Source: Carnegiea gigantea
Taxonomy: Eukaryota > Streptophyta > Magnoliopsida > Caryophyllales > Cactaceae
Length of the DNA stretch: 64,000 nt
Direction of reading: 5' to 3'
Assembly: GCA_029747015.1 (NCBI GenBank)
Contig: JAKOGI010000563.1
Coordinates: 397,501 to 461,500, forward strand
Positions 1 to 9,589 of the stretch are shown piece after piece. The notes beneath the pieces were generated by a model. It saw nothing but the letters and a program-made list of their open reading frames with translations. It had not been told where the DNA came from and searched no databases. Numbering within the stretch: position 1 is the first letter of the stretch; each line of letters begins with the position of its first letter. A program made the position numbers and the translations under genes.

Positions 1-271
1 AATATGTGAAAACTTAACAAAGTGTTTTAATTTTCAGCATATTAGAGTTCAAGTGACTACTCGCAATTTTTTGGTTATAAGAATATCTTCCCTTTAACTT
101 GTAAATTCTTATTATGATATTGTTACTATCAAATTACAAATAATTACTATAATAAAAAAACACTTCTGAAATTTTCCATGTATCGCGTGAGTCCTTAACA
201 TTAGTTATCATTAATAATATGATAAATATGAAATATTAATCAATGTTCGATACAACACAATGACAATTATG

Positions 272-274
<3 letters not shown>

Positions 275-324
<50 letters not shown>
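275..324. repeat. (TA)n microsatellite
   Basis: About 25 uninterrupted TA dinucleotides. Directly seen. Confidence 0.95.
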
Positions 325-328
<4 letters not shown>

Positions 329-1329
329 TTAATAGTACCTGTAAATTAATACTGAAAGGTATCATGTTGCTCTCAATTTCGAGAGAGTACTCCAAGTGAT
401 CATCATTCTCTCTATTAGCAAAGTTTTCTAGCAGTCATATTTCACACGTAAGATTAATTTTCATTGGTGCAAGCGCACATAACATCCACTTATTTGTAAA
501 AAAAGAGTAATTTATATATGAAAATGCGGTAGGTCTTATTCCGTCGGAATATCTTAAGGATGCCCATCGAAGATGCCTTTTTCTGATGGAAAAACGCTAA
601 AATCCCGTCGGAAGTTCCATTGCTATAGGCATCTGTATTTGTTATATATATGTGTATATGTTTCAATTTCGAATCTATTTATTGTGGATGTTTTGGGGCT
701 CTATTATGATTATTTCTTACAAGTTATTCAGATTGTTGTTGATTTTAGGGTTATTTTGACAAAGCACGATGAAGGATCATCTTTTCCGTCTTTTTTTTTT
801 TTTTTAATGGTGTGTGTGGCTAAGTGCCCAAAGTTCGAAATTGGTTATTGAATTACAATTGCTATGGAAAAAATATTACCTATGTCACTGTTAATCTACT
901 TTAATATATTAGAAATCTCGATTGAGTAAGTTTTTAAAGTATACACCATTTGATAATTATAGTTAATTTTGAAAACTATTGATTAATTAAAAATTCAAAA
1001 TTTTTCACATGTCACATAAATTACTAGATGATTTATTATAATTTTTGTATACAATTATTTATTTATTATTGATAAAAATTCAAAAATATCTTGTGCATCA
1101 CTCAGGGCAATAGCACGAGTTACAACATTAAAATTGGAACACATGACCCTATAAAAGAAATGGTGCCCTACTCCTCTAGACTAAAAAATAATTATCATAT
1201 GTGTCCTAAAAAACTAGTTCATTTTTTCATTCGTAGAATTTCCAAGGTAAAATTTCATTTTTGGCTTCAACTGTTCAATAGTGGAGATGAAATCTACGCT
1301 GTGTCATGCTCAAGTTTTTGGAGACTTTT

Positions 1330-1590
1330 TGAATGTTAGGGACTTTCCAAATTGCTCTAAAATCCTCTAAAATATGTTAGAAACTTTCAGAATGCTTTCA
1401 AATCTTCTAGAGTACTTTAGAACCTTCTATATTATTCCAGAACCTTTGGAAACGTCCAAAGTCTTCTAGAATATTCTAGAATCTTTTGGATTACACTAGA
1501 ACTTTCTAAAATGCCTTCTATAATGTCCATGAGTTTCCCCAATATTCCACACTTGTATATAATCTAAGATGTTTGTATGGAATGTTCTAG
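1330..1590. repeat. Degenerate short repeats rich in TTCTAGAA / CTTTAGAAC
   Basis: About 250 bp made of irregularly spaced copies of TTCTAGAA, CTTTAGAAC, TTCCAGAAC and similar words, roughly every 20-25 bp. The core nGAAnnTTCn arrangement resembles heat-shock elements, but no gene start follows on either strand, so it may just be a decayed tandem repeat. Confidence 0.5.
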
Positions 1591-1732
1591 ATGCTCATTC
1601 TACACCATTAAATTAAATCAAATTTCATCGTCCATTAAGAATGTGGCGGCTTATATATACCCTCAACGGGGCTCATTTGTGATTTGGAAGAAATCTCTGA
1701 GGTACGGTTGATGATGACGTGGGACGAACGGA

Positions 1733-2195
1733 CGAGTTTATCTGACAGCTAGCATGCAACACCTGACGTCCTCTTCTCCGAACGACCCCACCTGCAAAAA
1801 AGACAACCTTAGGTTGTGGACCGGGGAACGCCTCTCCGACGGTCAAGTCAGTTCGGGGTCCAAGTCAAGGGTCAAAAGCGAGAGAGAGTACAATAAGAGT
1901 TCAGTGTATCTGCTTGCCAACCCTTTTCCCGAGGAAAGTACTTGACTAGTTATAGTCCTTTCGGGAAAAGGGTAAAGTAGTAATCTTACCTGGAGTGCCC
2001 GTGTGGGCGGCCGGTCTCGGTATAGAAGGGCCCTAGGGGGAGCCTCTAGGGTTGCGTCTCAAGTCCCATTATCTCAGATATGGGCTTAGGGAAGCCCTAG
2101 GGGGCGTCTTAGGGCCCATTATCCCTGATACAGGCCTTGTCTATGAGTCCGACTCGATTAGGTTCATTTAGGAGAAATTGAATTTTTCCCAATCA
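1733..2195 (-). repeat. 3' LTR of the Tat element
   Basis: About 463 bp, near-collinear with 13502-13966 over its whole length. Read on the minus strand it begins TGATTGGGAAAAATTC. Its other edge carries CG where the partner has TG, so the terminal dinucleotide is mutated or the true LTR is a little longer. On the element-internal side (2196-2215, minus strand) a G-run (GTAGGGGGCTAAG) sits exactly where the polypurine tract should be. Confidence 0.85.
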
Positions 2196-2299
2196 CTTAG
2201 CCCCCTACACTTTACCTATATGTCGAGTTAGACGAGTAGCAGGTAGAATGTGGAGCACTGTTAATGGTCGACATGCATCCCGGGTGCTTCAAAAATTGG

Positions 2300-3044
2300 G
2301 CCCTTGTAACGGATGGCCCAGGGGCCATCGTCCATAGCTTCACAGGTTTTGAGGCCTGGACGGCAGCTTTATGAAACTGCCTTTTCCTCTACTATAAAAG
2401 GCAACTAACAGGGAGAGGGTGTTTCATCCTTCCTTATTTAGTAATAATCGTTATCTGATGTTCATGGCTTTCCCGTGCTCTCTTGATACTAAGGCGATGG
2501 CCGAGTACATCACCCGCCATTTTGCATGGGACCAACGTGGGGTTGCCTTTCCTCCATCGCTCTCCTGAAAGACTTCCAACACTTATGTCCGAGCATTAAG
2601 CTGGCCGTGGCTAAGGAGGCTGCCGAGTACTATAAACTCCGGGAGTTGCCTCAAGTGATCTTCTACGCGATGGTTCTGAACGAGGCCAAAAGGCTTGGGT
2701 CTTGCAAGGACGAGCGCTTCGGTCTTTGGAGTCAGCCCTCGTTGAACTCCGTTGGAGCACCTTCAAATTGTGGGTCTGGCTGTATAGTGACCGGATTTTC
2801 GAAGCTCGATTCCGTCCAAAGGCCGGATCGGGGGAGCATTCAGGAGCTGGTCGACAAGGAGGGGCTCGGAGGTGGAGCCTAAAGATGAGGGCTCGACCAT
2901 TGAAAGGGCGGCCTCCCCTTAGGATGGTGACGAGCAGGGGTGAGGCCATTAAGCCTATGAATGCGCGGCCTGCCCCTACTAGTGTTCTTCCCTTGCTCCC
3001 TTTTTTTTTTTTTTTTAAGTAATGCCTATCCCAACAGTAATAAA
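2300..3044 (+). pseudogene. Mini-gene unit 1 (unrecognised ~150-aa protein family), frameshifted
   Basis: A complete-looking transcription unit on the strand opposite to pol: TATAAAAG at 2393-2400, an ATG at 2460, a reading frame broken by at least two frameshifts (near 2545 and 2710), and AATAAA at 3039-3044. The protein shows the family's signature: an N-terminal AEYI..HF.W stretch, then LCPSIKLAVAKEAAEYY, then LPQVIFYAMVLNEAKRLG, and downstream a leucine/tryptophan stretch (ALVELRWSTFKLW). The same order of blocks recurs in the three following copies, so these are paralogues made by tandem duplication at about 0.8-kb spacing. I do not recognise the family. It is not part of gag, pol or env. 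Confidence 0.6.
2393..2400 (+). promoter_or_regulatory. TATA box of mini-gene unit 1
   Basis: TATAAAAG 60 bp upstream of the first ATG. A degenerate G-box-like word (CCCAGGGG near 2318-2324, preceded by GGATGGC as in unit 2) lies about 69 bp upstream, matching the spacing in units 2 and 3. Confidence 0.5.
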
Positions 3045-3110
3045 AGGCCGTGCTTTCATATCCTTCTAAATAGCCGTTACTTTGCTCATACTGGTCTCAA
3101 TTTGTATTGA

Positions 3111-3845
3111 TCGGATGGCCACGTGTTCAAGATGAATTGGCCATTAAGCTCTTCGGAATTTCTCCCCATTTCCAGCTCTCCTTATCCCCCTCTATAAATA
3201 TAACTTCATTCTCCTACATAGGATCTTCGGGTATTCATCTTTCCAGAGGGAGTGGTATAAAGTATAGAAAGAGCGATCGGTACACCCGTTTTCCCTTGTT
3301 ATTATGGTGTTTCCTCCTATTTACAATACTAGGGAGATGGCTGATCACGTGAGGAGTCCTTTGTTTGGCGCTGGAGGAGTGCTTCGTGTCCGCCTTGCCC
3401 CCTTCCCGAAGACTTCCACGCCCTATGCCCACGTCTTTCATTGCCCGAAGCCGAGGGCGCACTGGCTGACTTTGAGCTCCCTGAAATGGTGCAGGTGACA
3501 TTCTACGCCATACTGCTGAACAAGGCCGTCGAGTTGGGCGTGGTGCACAGTTTTATAGCCGAAGGTCTGAAATCGGCCCTGGTGGGCTGAGGTGGTCAAG
3601 TTTTGAGGTTTGGATGAGTTGTGCCGATCACGAACTGAGGAAAGCACAGCTCCGATGGTCGGCTATTGAAGTGGAAGTCCGTGGTCCCCTGGACAGCCAG
3701 GAAAAGAGCTCTGGATCGAACGACCCCCCGGCCTGCTCTAGTGATGAGGAGTAGCCTTAGTTTGGTTTCGAATCTTCTCTTGTATCGCCCCCCTTCTCCT
3801 TCTGTTTTTTTTTTGCCGCCCCTCGTAGGGGCTTTTGATAATAAA
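3111..3845 (+). pseudogene. Mini-gene unit 2 (same unrecognised family), frameshifted
   Basis: Second tandem unit: a G-box CACGTG at 3120-3125, TATAAATA at 3193-3200, an ATG at 3304, a coding stretch with frameshifts near 3480 and a stop/shift near 3588, a stop at about 3753, and AATAAA at 3840-3845. The core block EMVQVTFYAILLNKAVELG (about 3482-3540) matches the other copies. The C-terminal block (LRWSSFEVW, then a DHELRKAQ stretch) continues after the break and ends in an acidic/serine tail. Function unknown. Confidence 0.6.
3120..3200 (+). promoter_or_regulatory. G-box plus TATA promoter of mini-gene unit 2
   Basis: CACGTG at 3120-3125 and TATAAATA at 3193-3200, 67 bp apart. G-boxes bind plant bZIP/bHLH factors (family knowledge). 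That this promoter works is an inference. Confidence 0.5.
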
Positions 3846-3970
3846 AGGGCTATTTTTTTGACATGCTGAATCATCTCTTTTCCGCCTTGAATGATGCCCT
3901 GTGTTGAATGATTTGGCTTTAAAGAATGCTTGCGCTTTACCCTTTAAGTCAAGATGTCAGGTTATGGGAG

Positions 3971-4576
3971 CCACGTGGTGAGGTTGGGGTGGCTAGCTGC
4001 TCCCCTCGGGAATTGCACCCCCTCAAACATCAGCCCTCTTCTCTATAAAGGATGGTGTAATTTTCACTGAACTTCATACTTCCCTTTGCGGACGAAAAAC
4101 GAGAAAAGAGAAAGAAAATGAACTGGGGCCTCTTTCCTAATTTCGCCAACATCGAGCAGGCGGCCGAGTATATCCAAGATCACTTCCGATGGTCGTTGAG
4201 GGATCCCACGGACCCTGGCCCCAGGTCGCTTTCCTCGGACTACCACAGCCTGTGCCCCCGTTTTGACCTCAAGGTGGCGAGGCGATACGCCCACGGTTCC
4301 CACATCCCAGAGATGGTGCAGGTAATCTTTTACGCCATGGTTATAGATGATGCCGCCGAATTGGGCCTTTTCCATAGGCTTACCATGGATGTCGTGATGT
4401 GGGCCATGCGAAAGTTGGACTGGGGCCCTATGGAAACCTGGCTCAGGGACAAGGATCAAAGGCTCCTAAGAGCTCAGGCCTCCCATCCAACGAATTTCAC
4501 GGCAAACCTTATGCTAACGAGCGGTCCCTCTAGGGGGAGGATGTCCTCCTTTCCTTCTTTCCATGACATCGTGTAG
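3971..4576 (+). pseudogene. Mini-gene unit 3 (same family), best-preserved copy, 152-codon ORF
   Basis: The least damaged member: a G-box CACGTG at 3972-3977, TATAAAG at 4044-4050, ATG at 4118 and an uninterrupted 152-codon frame to 4576. Blocks in order: AAEYIQDHFRW (residues about 14-24), LCPRFDLKVARRYA (about 45-58), IPEMVQVIFYAMVIDDAAEL (about 64-83), MRKLDWGPMETWL (about 97-109), then a charged stretch ending in LRAQ. No signal peptide or membrane helix is evident; the central block looks like an amphipathic helix. The C-terminal 30 residues appear to be read-through into the spacer before unit 4. It could still be translatable; function unknown. Confidence 0.6.
3972..4050 (+). promoter_or_regulatory. 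G-box plus TATA promoter of mini-gene unit 3
   Basis: CACGTG at 3972-3977 and TATAAAG at 4044-4050, 66 bp apart, followed by an A-rich leader to the ATG at 4118. Confidence 0.5.
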
Positions 4577-4984
4577 ACGGTGGAGTATGTTAGGGACAAC
4601 CTTCGTTGGTCCAAGAGGGAAACGTCAAGCCTTCATATGAATTTACTCCCTTGGAACTTCTATGCGATGCAGTTTGCACATGCTACCCATATCCTTGAGA
4701 TGGTGCAAGCCGTCTTCTATGTGATGGTGATCAGTGATGCAGCAAGGCTACGGCTCATTAAGAGGGAGACTGGGGAGAGCCTGATGTCAGATTTACGGAA
4801 GCTGAGATGGGATGTGATTGAAGTGTGGCTGTTGTTTATTAAGGACAAGCTCAAAGATGCCCAGTGATGACTTCAGGGTGGAGGGACGCATCTCTCCCCC
4901 CCTTGTTGATCGATGAGGAATAGGCATAGGGGTTTTCATTATATTCTCATTTTGTGCTTGTATTGGTCTAGCTGTTGTAATAAA
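4577..4984 (+). pseudogene. Mini-gene unit 4 (same family), promoterless copy
   Basis: Starts directly after the stop of unit 3 (ORF 4580-4867), with no room for its own promoter. It carries VEYVRDNLRWSKR, then a short divergent spacer, then ILEMVQAVFYVMVISDAARL, a LRKLRWDVIEVWL block and an ending in LKDAQ, followed by AATAAA at 4979-4984. It probably lost its 5' part in an unequal exchange between units, so units 3 and 4 may form one read-through transcript. Confidence 0.55.
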
Positions 4985-5047
4985 AGATCATTGTATGACT
5001 AGCCTCTTTGCACTTGTTCGTTTGTATTCATATGTTATGAAATGCTA

Positions 5048-5690
5048 TAAGGTCGTATCGTGTGTCCCTTAGCACCCATTGGAGCTAAGAGTGTAGTAAT
5101 CGGCCATAAAGTCATGCTCAGGGACCCTTAGCCTCCATTGGGGCTCAGAGTGTAGTGACCGGCCTCAAGGCTATGTTGAGGGATCCTTAGTCCCTATTGG
5201 AGCTAAGAGTGTAGCAATCGGCCATAAGGCGGTGCTCATGGACCCTTAGCCCACATTGGGGCTAAGAGTGTAACGACCGACCATAGGTCGTGCTCAGGGG
5301 CTTTTAGCCCCCATTAGGGCCAAGAGTATAGTGACCGGCTATAAGGCCGCGCTCAGGGACCCTTAGCCCCCATTGGGACTAAGAACATAGCGACCGGCCA
5401 TAAGGCCGTGCTCATGGACCCTTAGCCCTCATTAGGGCTAAGAGTGTAGCGACCGACTATAAAGCCGCGCTCAGGGACCCTTAGCCCCCATTGGGGCTAA
5501 GAGCGTAGCGACCGGTCATAAGGTCGCGCTTAGGGCCTGAGCCCTTATTGGGGCTAAGAGCGTAGCGACCGGCCTTAAGGTCGTGCTCAGGGACCCTTAG
5601 CCCCCATTGGGGCCAAGAGCGTAGCGACCAGCCATTAAGCCATGCTTAGGACCCCCCAACCCCTAGGACCAGGCGTGTAGCGACCGACCG
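5048..5690. repeat. Tandem array A of the ~60-bp Tat-element repeat (about 10-11 units)
   Basis: Units of about 60 bp with a CCCTTAG...GCTAAGAG core and a GCGACCGGCC...GGCCGTGCTCAGG half. Each unit holds two inverted repeats: TTAGCCCC facing GGGGCTAA across a CATT loop, and CGGCC facing GGCCG across an ATAA loop. The same repeat forms array B at 9590-10320. Tandem repeats in this part of Tat elements are known to seed plant satellites. Confidence 0.9.
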
Positions 5691-5767
5691 CCAGGGAGTG
5701 TACTCGGAGGTCCGTTCTCTCACGAGATCCAGGGTTTTTTGCTGATGATGAGGCGATAACAGGTTGC

Positions 5768-5912
5768 CACGTGACGTCGGTCGGGAAGAGTTGTGCTTGT
5801 TGGATGTTATCGGGAGGTGTGTCCTACCTTTTCGCTATATATAAGGGTGAGGATTTGTTGGATGTTATCGGGAGGTGTGTCCTACCTTTTTGCTATATAT
5901 AAGGGTGAGGAT
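5768..5912 (+). promoter_or_regulatory. Promoter of the antisense ORF with a duplicated 58-bp TATA segment
   Basis: A G-box (CACGTG, 5768-5773, immediately followed by ACGTCGG) precedes two exact-length 58-bp direct repeats (5797-5854 and 5855-5912). Each repeat contains CTATATATAAGGG. The duplication doubles the TATA box. A leader of about 500 bp leads to the coding region starting near 6458. Confidence 0.55.
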
Positions 5913-7613
5913 TCGGCAGAAATGGGTCATTTGATCATCGCAGATTTCAACCACTAAGAGAGAGAAACGATTACTAGAGAGAGAAGCTCTGCACCCCTTT
6001 CCCATTCTACATTCAAATTCACTGTTAGCGCCTCAAGCTCCCCCTTTGTATCTTCAAAGGTTTGCTTAAGTATTCATCCTCCCCTTCAAACAGCTCCTTG
6101 AATCTTCATCTTCCACAGATACACCCTCGTACCCCCTTGAAGCATTGTTTGTTGTTCTTGTATATTATATCATCGTCTTGCTAATCCAGTGGGGATATTC
6201 TTGAAGGGTTGGCCGGTCCCCAAGTGGAGGGCTACCATCCGTAGTTCCTTAGCCTCCCGGCCTTTATTGATGGCCGGGTGGTGGCGGGCATCCCTCGAAA
6301 GAATCAATGTAGGGAACCCAAAAAGATTCCCTATGCGGTGTCTTTTTTTGAACCGAGCACTCCCTCATGGTCCAACTGTGGGTACTCCTCCACCTCTAGT
6401 GTCCTCAGTCCAGAGGTGGAGGTGACCTATCCCTGGGGGATCACCGTAGCTAATTATATGACTGATTTTCAAGTTCGAAGAATGGCGAAGACCAAGTCTA
6501 CCCCCCGTATTAGGTCTCTTGACGAGCTGCTGGCCGAGGGTACACAAGCTAATCCCTATTCAGCCTCATTCTTATCCAAACCGGGGGCCGAATTGGCCTC
6601 CACTAGTACTAGCTCTACCTCAGGGGAGGCCTCCTCCAGCTCCTCTTCTGACAATTCGTTAAGGAGTTCGTCCTCTGAGGGGGCGTCATCTAGCTCCTCA
6701 TCTCCTGAAGGGCCATCAGCTTCGACAAGTCGGTGCTTAAGAGAAAAGGCTGTGCACCTGTAGGATTAGTGCCAGAGATTATGGCGGAAGGGCCGGAGTT
6801 CCCCGGGGCCCCAACCCGCTCGGACCCGCAGGATGGTCCGGGCAGTCACTTCCCCGACCCAAAGGTCGTCCCTACATTAAAGAGGACAGCCCTTGAGAAA
6901 CAGTACCTTCTGCCTACCGGGTATACCTTCGTTATCCCCGAGGCAGACGCCACCGTAAATGAGCCGCCCGCGAAATGTATAGCTGTTTATCACACAGTTT
7001 TTAACTACAGTCTCCGATTTTCTCTTCATTCGATGATCAAAGAGATTTTAAACAAGTATGAACTGGCGCCCGTGCAGGTTGTGCCCACATCATGGCACAA
7101 CCCTTGCTCCTTCATCGTAACTTGTGAGCTGCGTGGCCTTACCTGCTCAGCACGGGCGTTTAGCCTTGTGCATACTGTCCAGAGGGCTCCCAAGGAGACC
7201 GGGGACTTAGGGTGGTATTGTTTCAATAATAAGCCAGCCTTCATGACAGCTATCGAGAAGAAATCGAAGGTGAAGCACTGGAAATATGACTTCCTCTTCG
7301 TCCGTCGGGAGTCAGGTTGGGAAATGTTCCTGACTGGAACGAGGGTAGACATGTGAGGAACCCCTTTGGGGAGCCTACGGCTGAAGAGAGAAGAATGGCC
7401 CGCTATTTCCAGTTTTACATACGGGAGGACAATAAGCCTCGGTCCATCCCCAAGTTTATGGCTCAAGCAATAGAGTCCGTGAAGGGCCCCGAGAGGAGGA
7501 AGAACAAGTCCAGTGACAGGGAGCTTTTGAATTGGCTCCCCAAGTTGAATTTTTTACAAACGATTTCTTTCTTGCCGCGGCACATCTTTTGATCCTTAAG
7601 AATTTTTCCAAGG

Positions 7614-7684
7614 GTACCAGTCGTCCCCACGTTAGTCAGTTTTCTTCTTTGGTTCTAACCTAACTTTCTTTTTGTCTTATGCAG
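7614..7684 (+). other. Intron 1 of the antisense ORF
   Basis: Starts GTACCAG, pyrimidine-rich, ends TTTTTGTCTTATGCAG. The flanking frames join sensibly. 71 bp, a typical short plant intron. Confidence 0.65.
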
Positions 7685-7809
7685 AGCAAGTGAGGGCAAG
7701 GTTGACGGTCTTTAAGACCGGGGATGCCACTCCCGAGCAAGTGGCAGCCGATGCCGAGCGCCGTCGGGAGGAGGAGAGGCAGTGCCTTGTCAACCAATAG
7801 GCTAAGAAG

Positions 7810-7888
7810 GTATGCTTTAGAACCTTACTCCCCTCTTGTTTTCCTTTCTTTGTTGGGAGTCATCTAATTAAGCCGCTTCTTTCTATAG
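7810..7888 (+). other. Intron 2 of the antisense ORF
   Basis: Starts GTATGC after an AAG exon end, is T-rich, and ends TTTCTATAG. 79 bp. Confidence 0.7.
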
Positions 7889-8993
7889 GCGCCCCCTCTT
7901 GTACCGCGCGGGAAGAAATCCACCATCAGCTTACTGGTTCGCAAGCGTCAACGAACTGAAGGTCATCCCGATGAGACCGCGACATCCACCCTAATCAATC
8001 GGGGGAAGTTAGAGCTGAACGGTCTGCCCTCGGGACTCTGAAAGTAAGTCTACTGGGGATCGCACCTCCCGTTTACAGGGACGAACTGCCCCTTCCAAGA
8101 CTGTAGGTGTCGCTTCTCAAACTGCCGACGATTCCTCCCTCAACACCTCGTGGCCATCTACCAACTTCTTCAAGGCGGACTCTGCGGATAAGTTCTCACT
8201 CGTCCAGGACTTCGTTAAGTCCTGGGACCTGGCCACCCCTAGTAATTCGGATCTCCCAGAGGTCACCGAGGAGGAGGTAGCAATAGTCGAGGCATTTGCC
8301 CAGGGGGTGAGAGCTGCGACGGAATGTCGAAGACTGGAGGGGCTTGTTACTCGGTACTAGTAGCGTTAGGAAAAGTTGAAGACTAATCTAGATGCTCATG
8401 AAGCCGAAAAGAAGGGCTTGCAGTGCTAGCTAGAGGAGGCACTTGCGAAGGCCGAGGCTGAGGCGGCCGCGGGAGCAGAAAAGGCGGCCCAGGCCAAGGA
8501 ACAAGGCTACCAACAGGGCCGTGCTGATACCTTAGGGTATTTACGCAAGGTCTTGGCAACGCTGGCCCAAGAGTTTAAGGAGGACAGTTACTTTGAGGCC
8601 TACCTCTACTATGTGGACGAGCGTCAGCGAGCCGAAGATGAAGGTCGTGACCCCGAGGAGGTGGAGTTTGTCCCTCCCTCGAGCGAGGGCGAAGGCGCAG
8701 GGGACGAGGCAACCAACCCCTTGGATGCTGAGGCTGGGGCTTCTGAGGAGGAGGGGCATGAGGATAGTGGAGAGCCTGATATGTAACCCCCCTCCTTTTT
8801 TCTTGTATGCTTTTTTTTTAATTAGAGGTTGTGCTCTTATTTTATTAATGAAGGAAATTCTGCCAACTTCTTTCGTTGTTCGCTCTTCTGCTTCATACTT
8901 GTCCTTTTGTTTTGGCTTGTATTTTTTTTCATGCACCGTTAGGGTAGCAGCCCATAAGCAAAAGAACAAGTGATACGTCATTCTACTAAGGAA

Positions 8994-9582
8994 CTCATAA
9001 CTAAGGATGGGCATAGGGCAAGTTCGGGGCGGGTTGAGCTATACCCGCACCTATACCCATTTCAAAAGTCATACCCATACCCATACCCATCAGGTTTTAG
9101 ATGGTTGTATCCATACCCATGCCCATCGAGTTTTTAGGGTTTATAGATTTTATTCGGGTATATATATAGTGCACAAAATGTCACCCATATTCAACCCATA
9201 TTTACATACACGGTATATTTGATTAGCAATTTCAAGCGACGCTACTGAAATTTATGTCGAATAAACTCATGGAAGTTAAAAATGTAAAAAATTTAATTTT
9301 TCATTTCTACATAAATAAACACTATACACTTAGAGTTTCATACGAAACATTTATTTTTTAATTTTACCGTATTTTGGTCGCCTTTTATTAGTAAATTGGG
9401 TACACAATCGCGTACGGGTTTTAAGAATCCATACCCATACCCATACTCATTTTCAAACGCAATACCCATACCCGCCCCATACCCATTTTTTTATAAGTTT
9501 TCGTACCCATACCCGCTATAAATGACGCGGTTTTGGGGCGGGTTTTTCGGTTTCGGGTTTAACTCCCATCCCTACTCATAAC
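8994..9582. mobile_element. hAT-type MITE with perfect 8-bp target duplication
   Basis: The element spans 9002-9574 (573 bp). Its ends are inverted: TAAGGATGGGC on the left and TAGGGATGGGA on the right (reverse complement of ...TCCCATCCCTA). Both sides are flanked by CTCATAAC (8994-9001 and 9575-9582). An 8-bp duplication with TA(G)GG ends is the signature of hAT superfamily elements. The interior is not coding and is dominated by short runs of ACCCAT / GGGTAT words near both ends. It inserted into the Tat element between the antisense ORF and repeat array B. Confidence 0.9.
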
Positions 9583-9589
9583 TCGTATT

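Larger units (their letters stand above)
1..1732. other. AT-rich intergenic DNA without a recognised gene
   Basis: No coding region with family-like sequence is visible on either strand; the short ORFs here have no recognisable domain and lie in low-complexity DNA. It contains a (TA)n microsatellite (about 275-324), several short T runs, and a motif cluster at 1330-1590 listed separately. It ends at the left LTR of the Ty3/gypsy element. Confidence 0.6.
6458..8786 (+). pseudogene. Antisense additional ORF of the Tat element ('putative gypsy type transposon' domain), three exons, broken
   Basis: A likely ATG at 6458 starts MTDFQVRRMAKTKS, followed by a serine-rich low-complexity stretch (about 6600-6720). 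After a frameshift near 6730, the conserved domain runs about 6870-7330. It starts with LPTGYTFVIPEADATVNEPP and continues as LRFSLHSMIKEILNKYELAP, the pattern I know from Pfam PF04195. A further frameshift is near 7325. Two introns with clear plant borders are visible: 7614-7684 (ends TTATGCAG) and 7810-7888 (ends TTCTATAG). The last exon holds an Ala/Glu/Lys-rich coiled coil (about 8370-8560) and an acidic tail ending at 8786. In-frame stops at about 7798, 8039, 8358 and 8428 make it non-functional. Antisense extra ORFs of this kind are known in Tat elements; their role is unknown. Confidence 0.8.

Noticed and set aside
8042..8083. A third intron in the antisense ORF (GTAAGT ... TTTACAG)
   Set aside because: Only about 42 bp, shorter than plant introns normally are, although the splice-like words are good.
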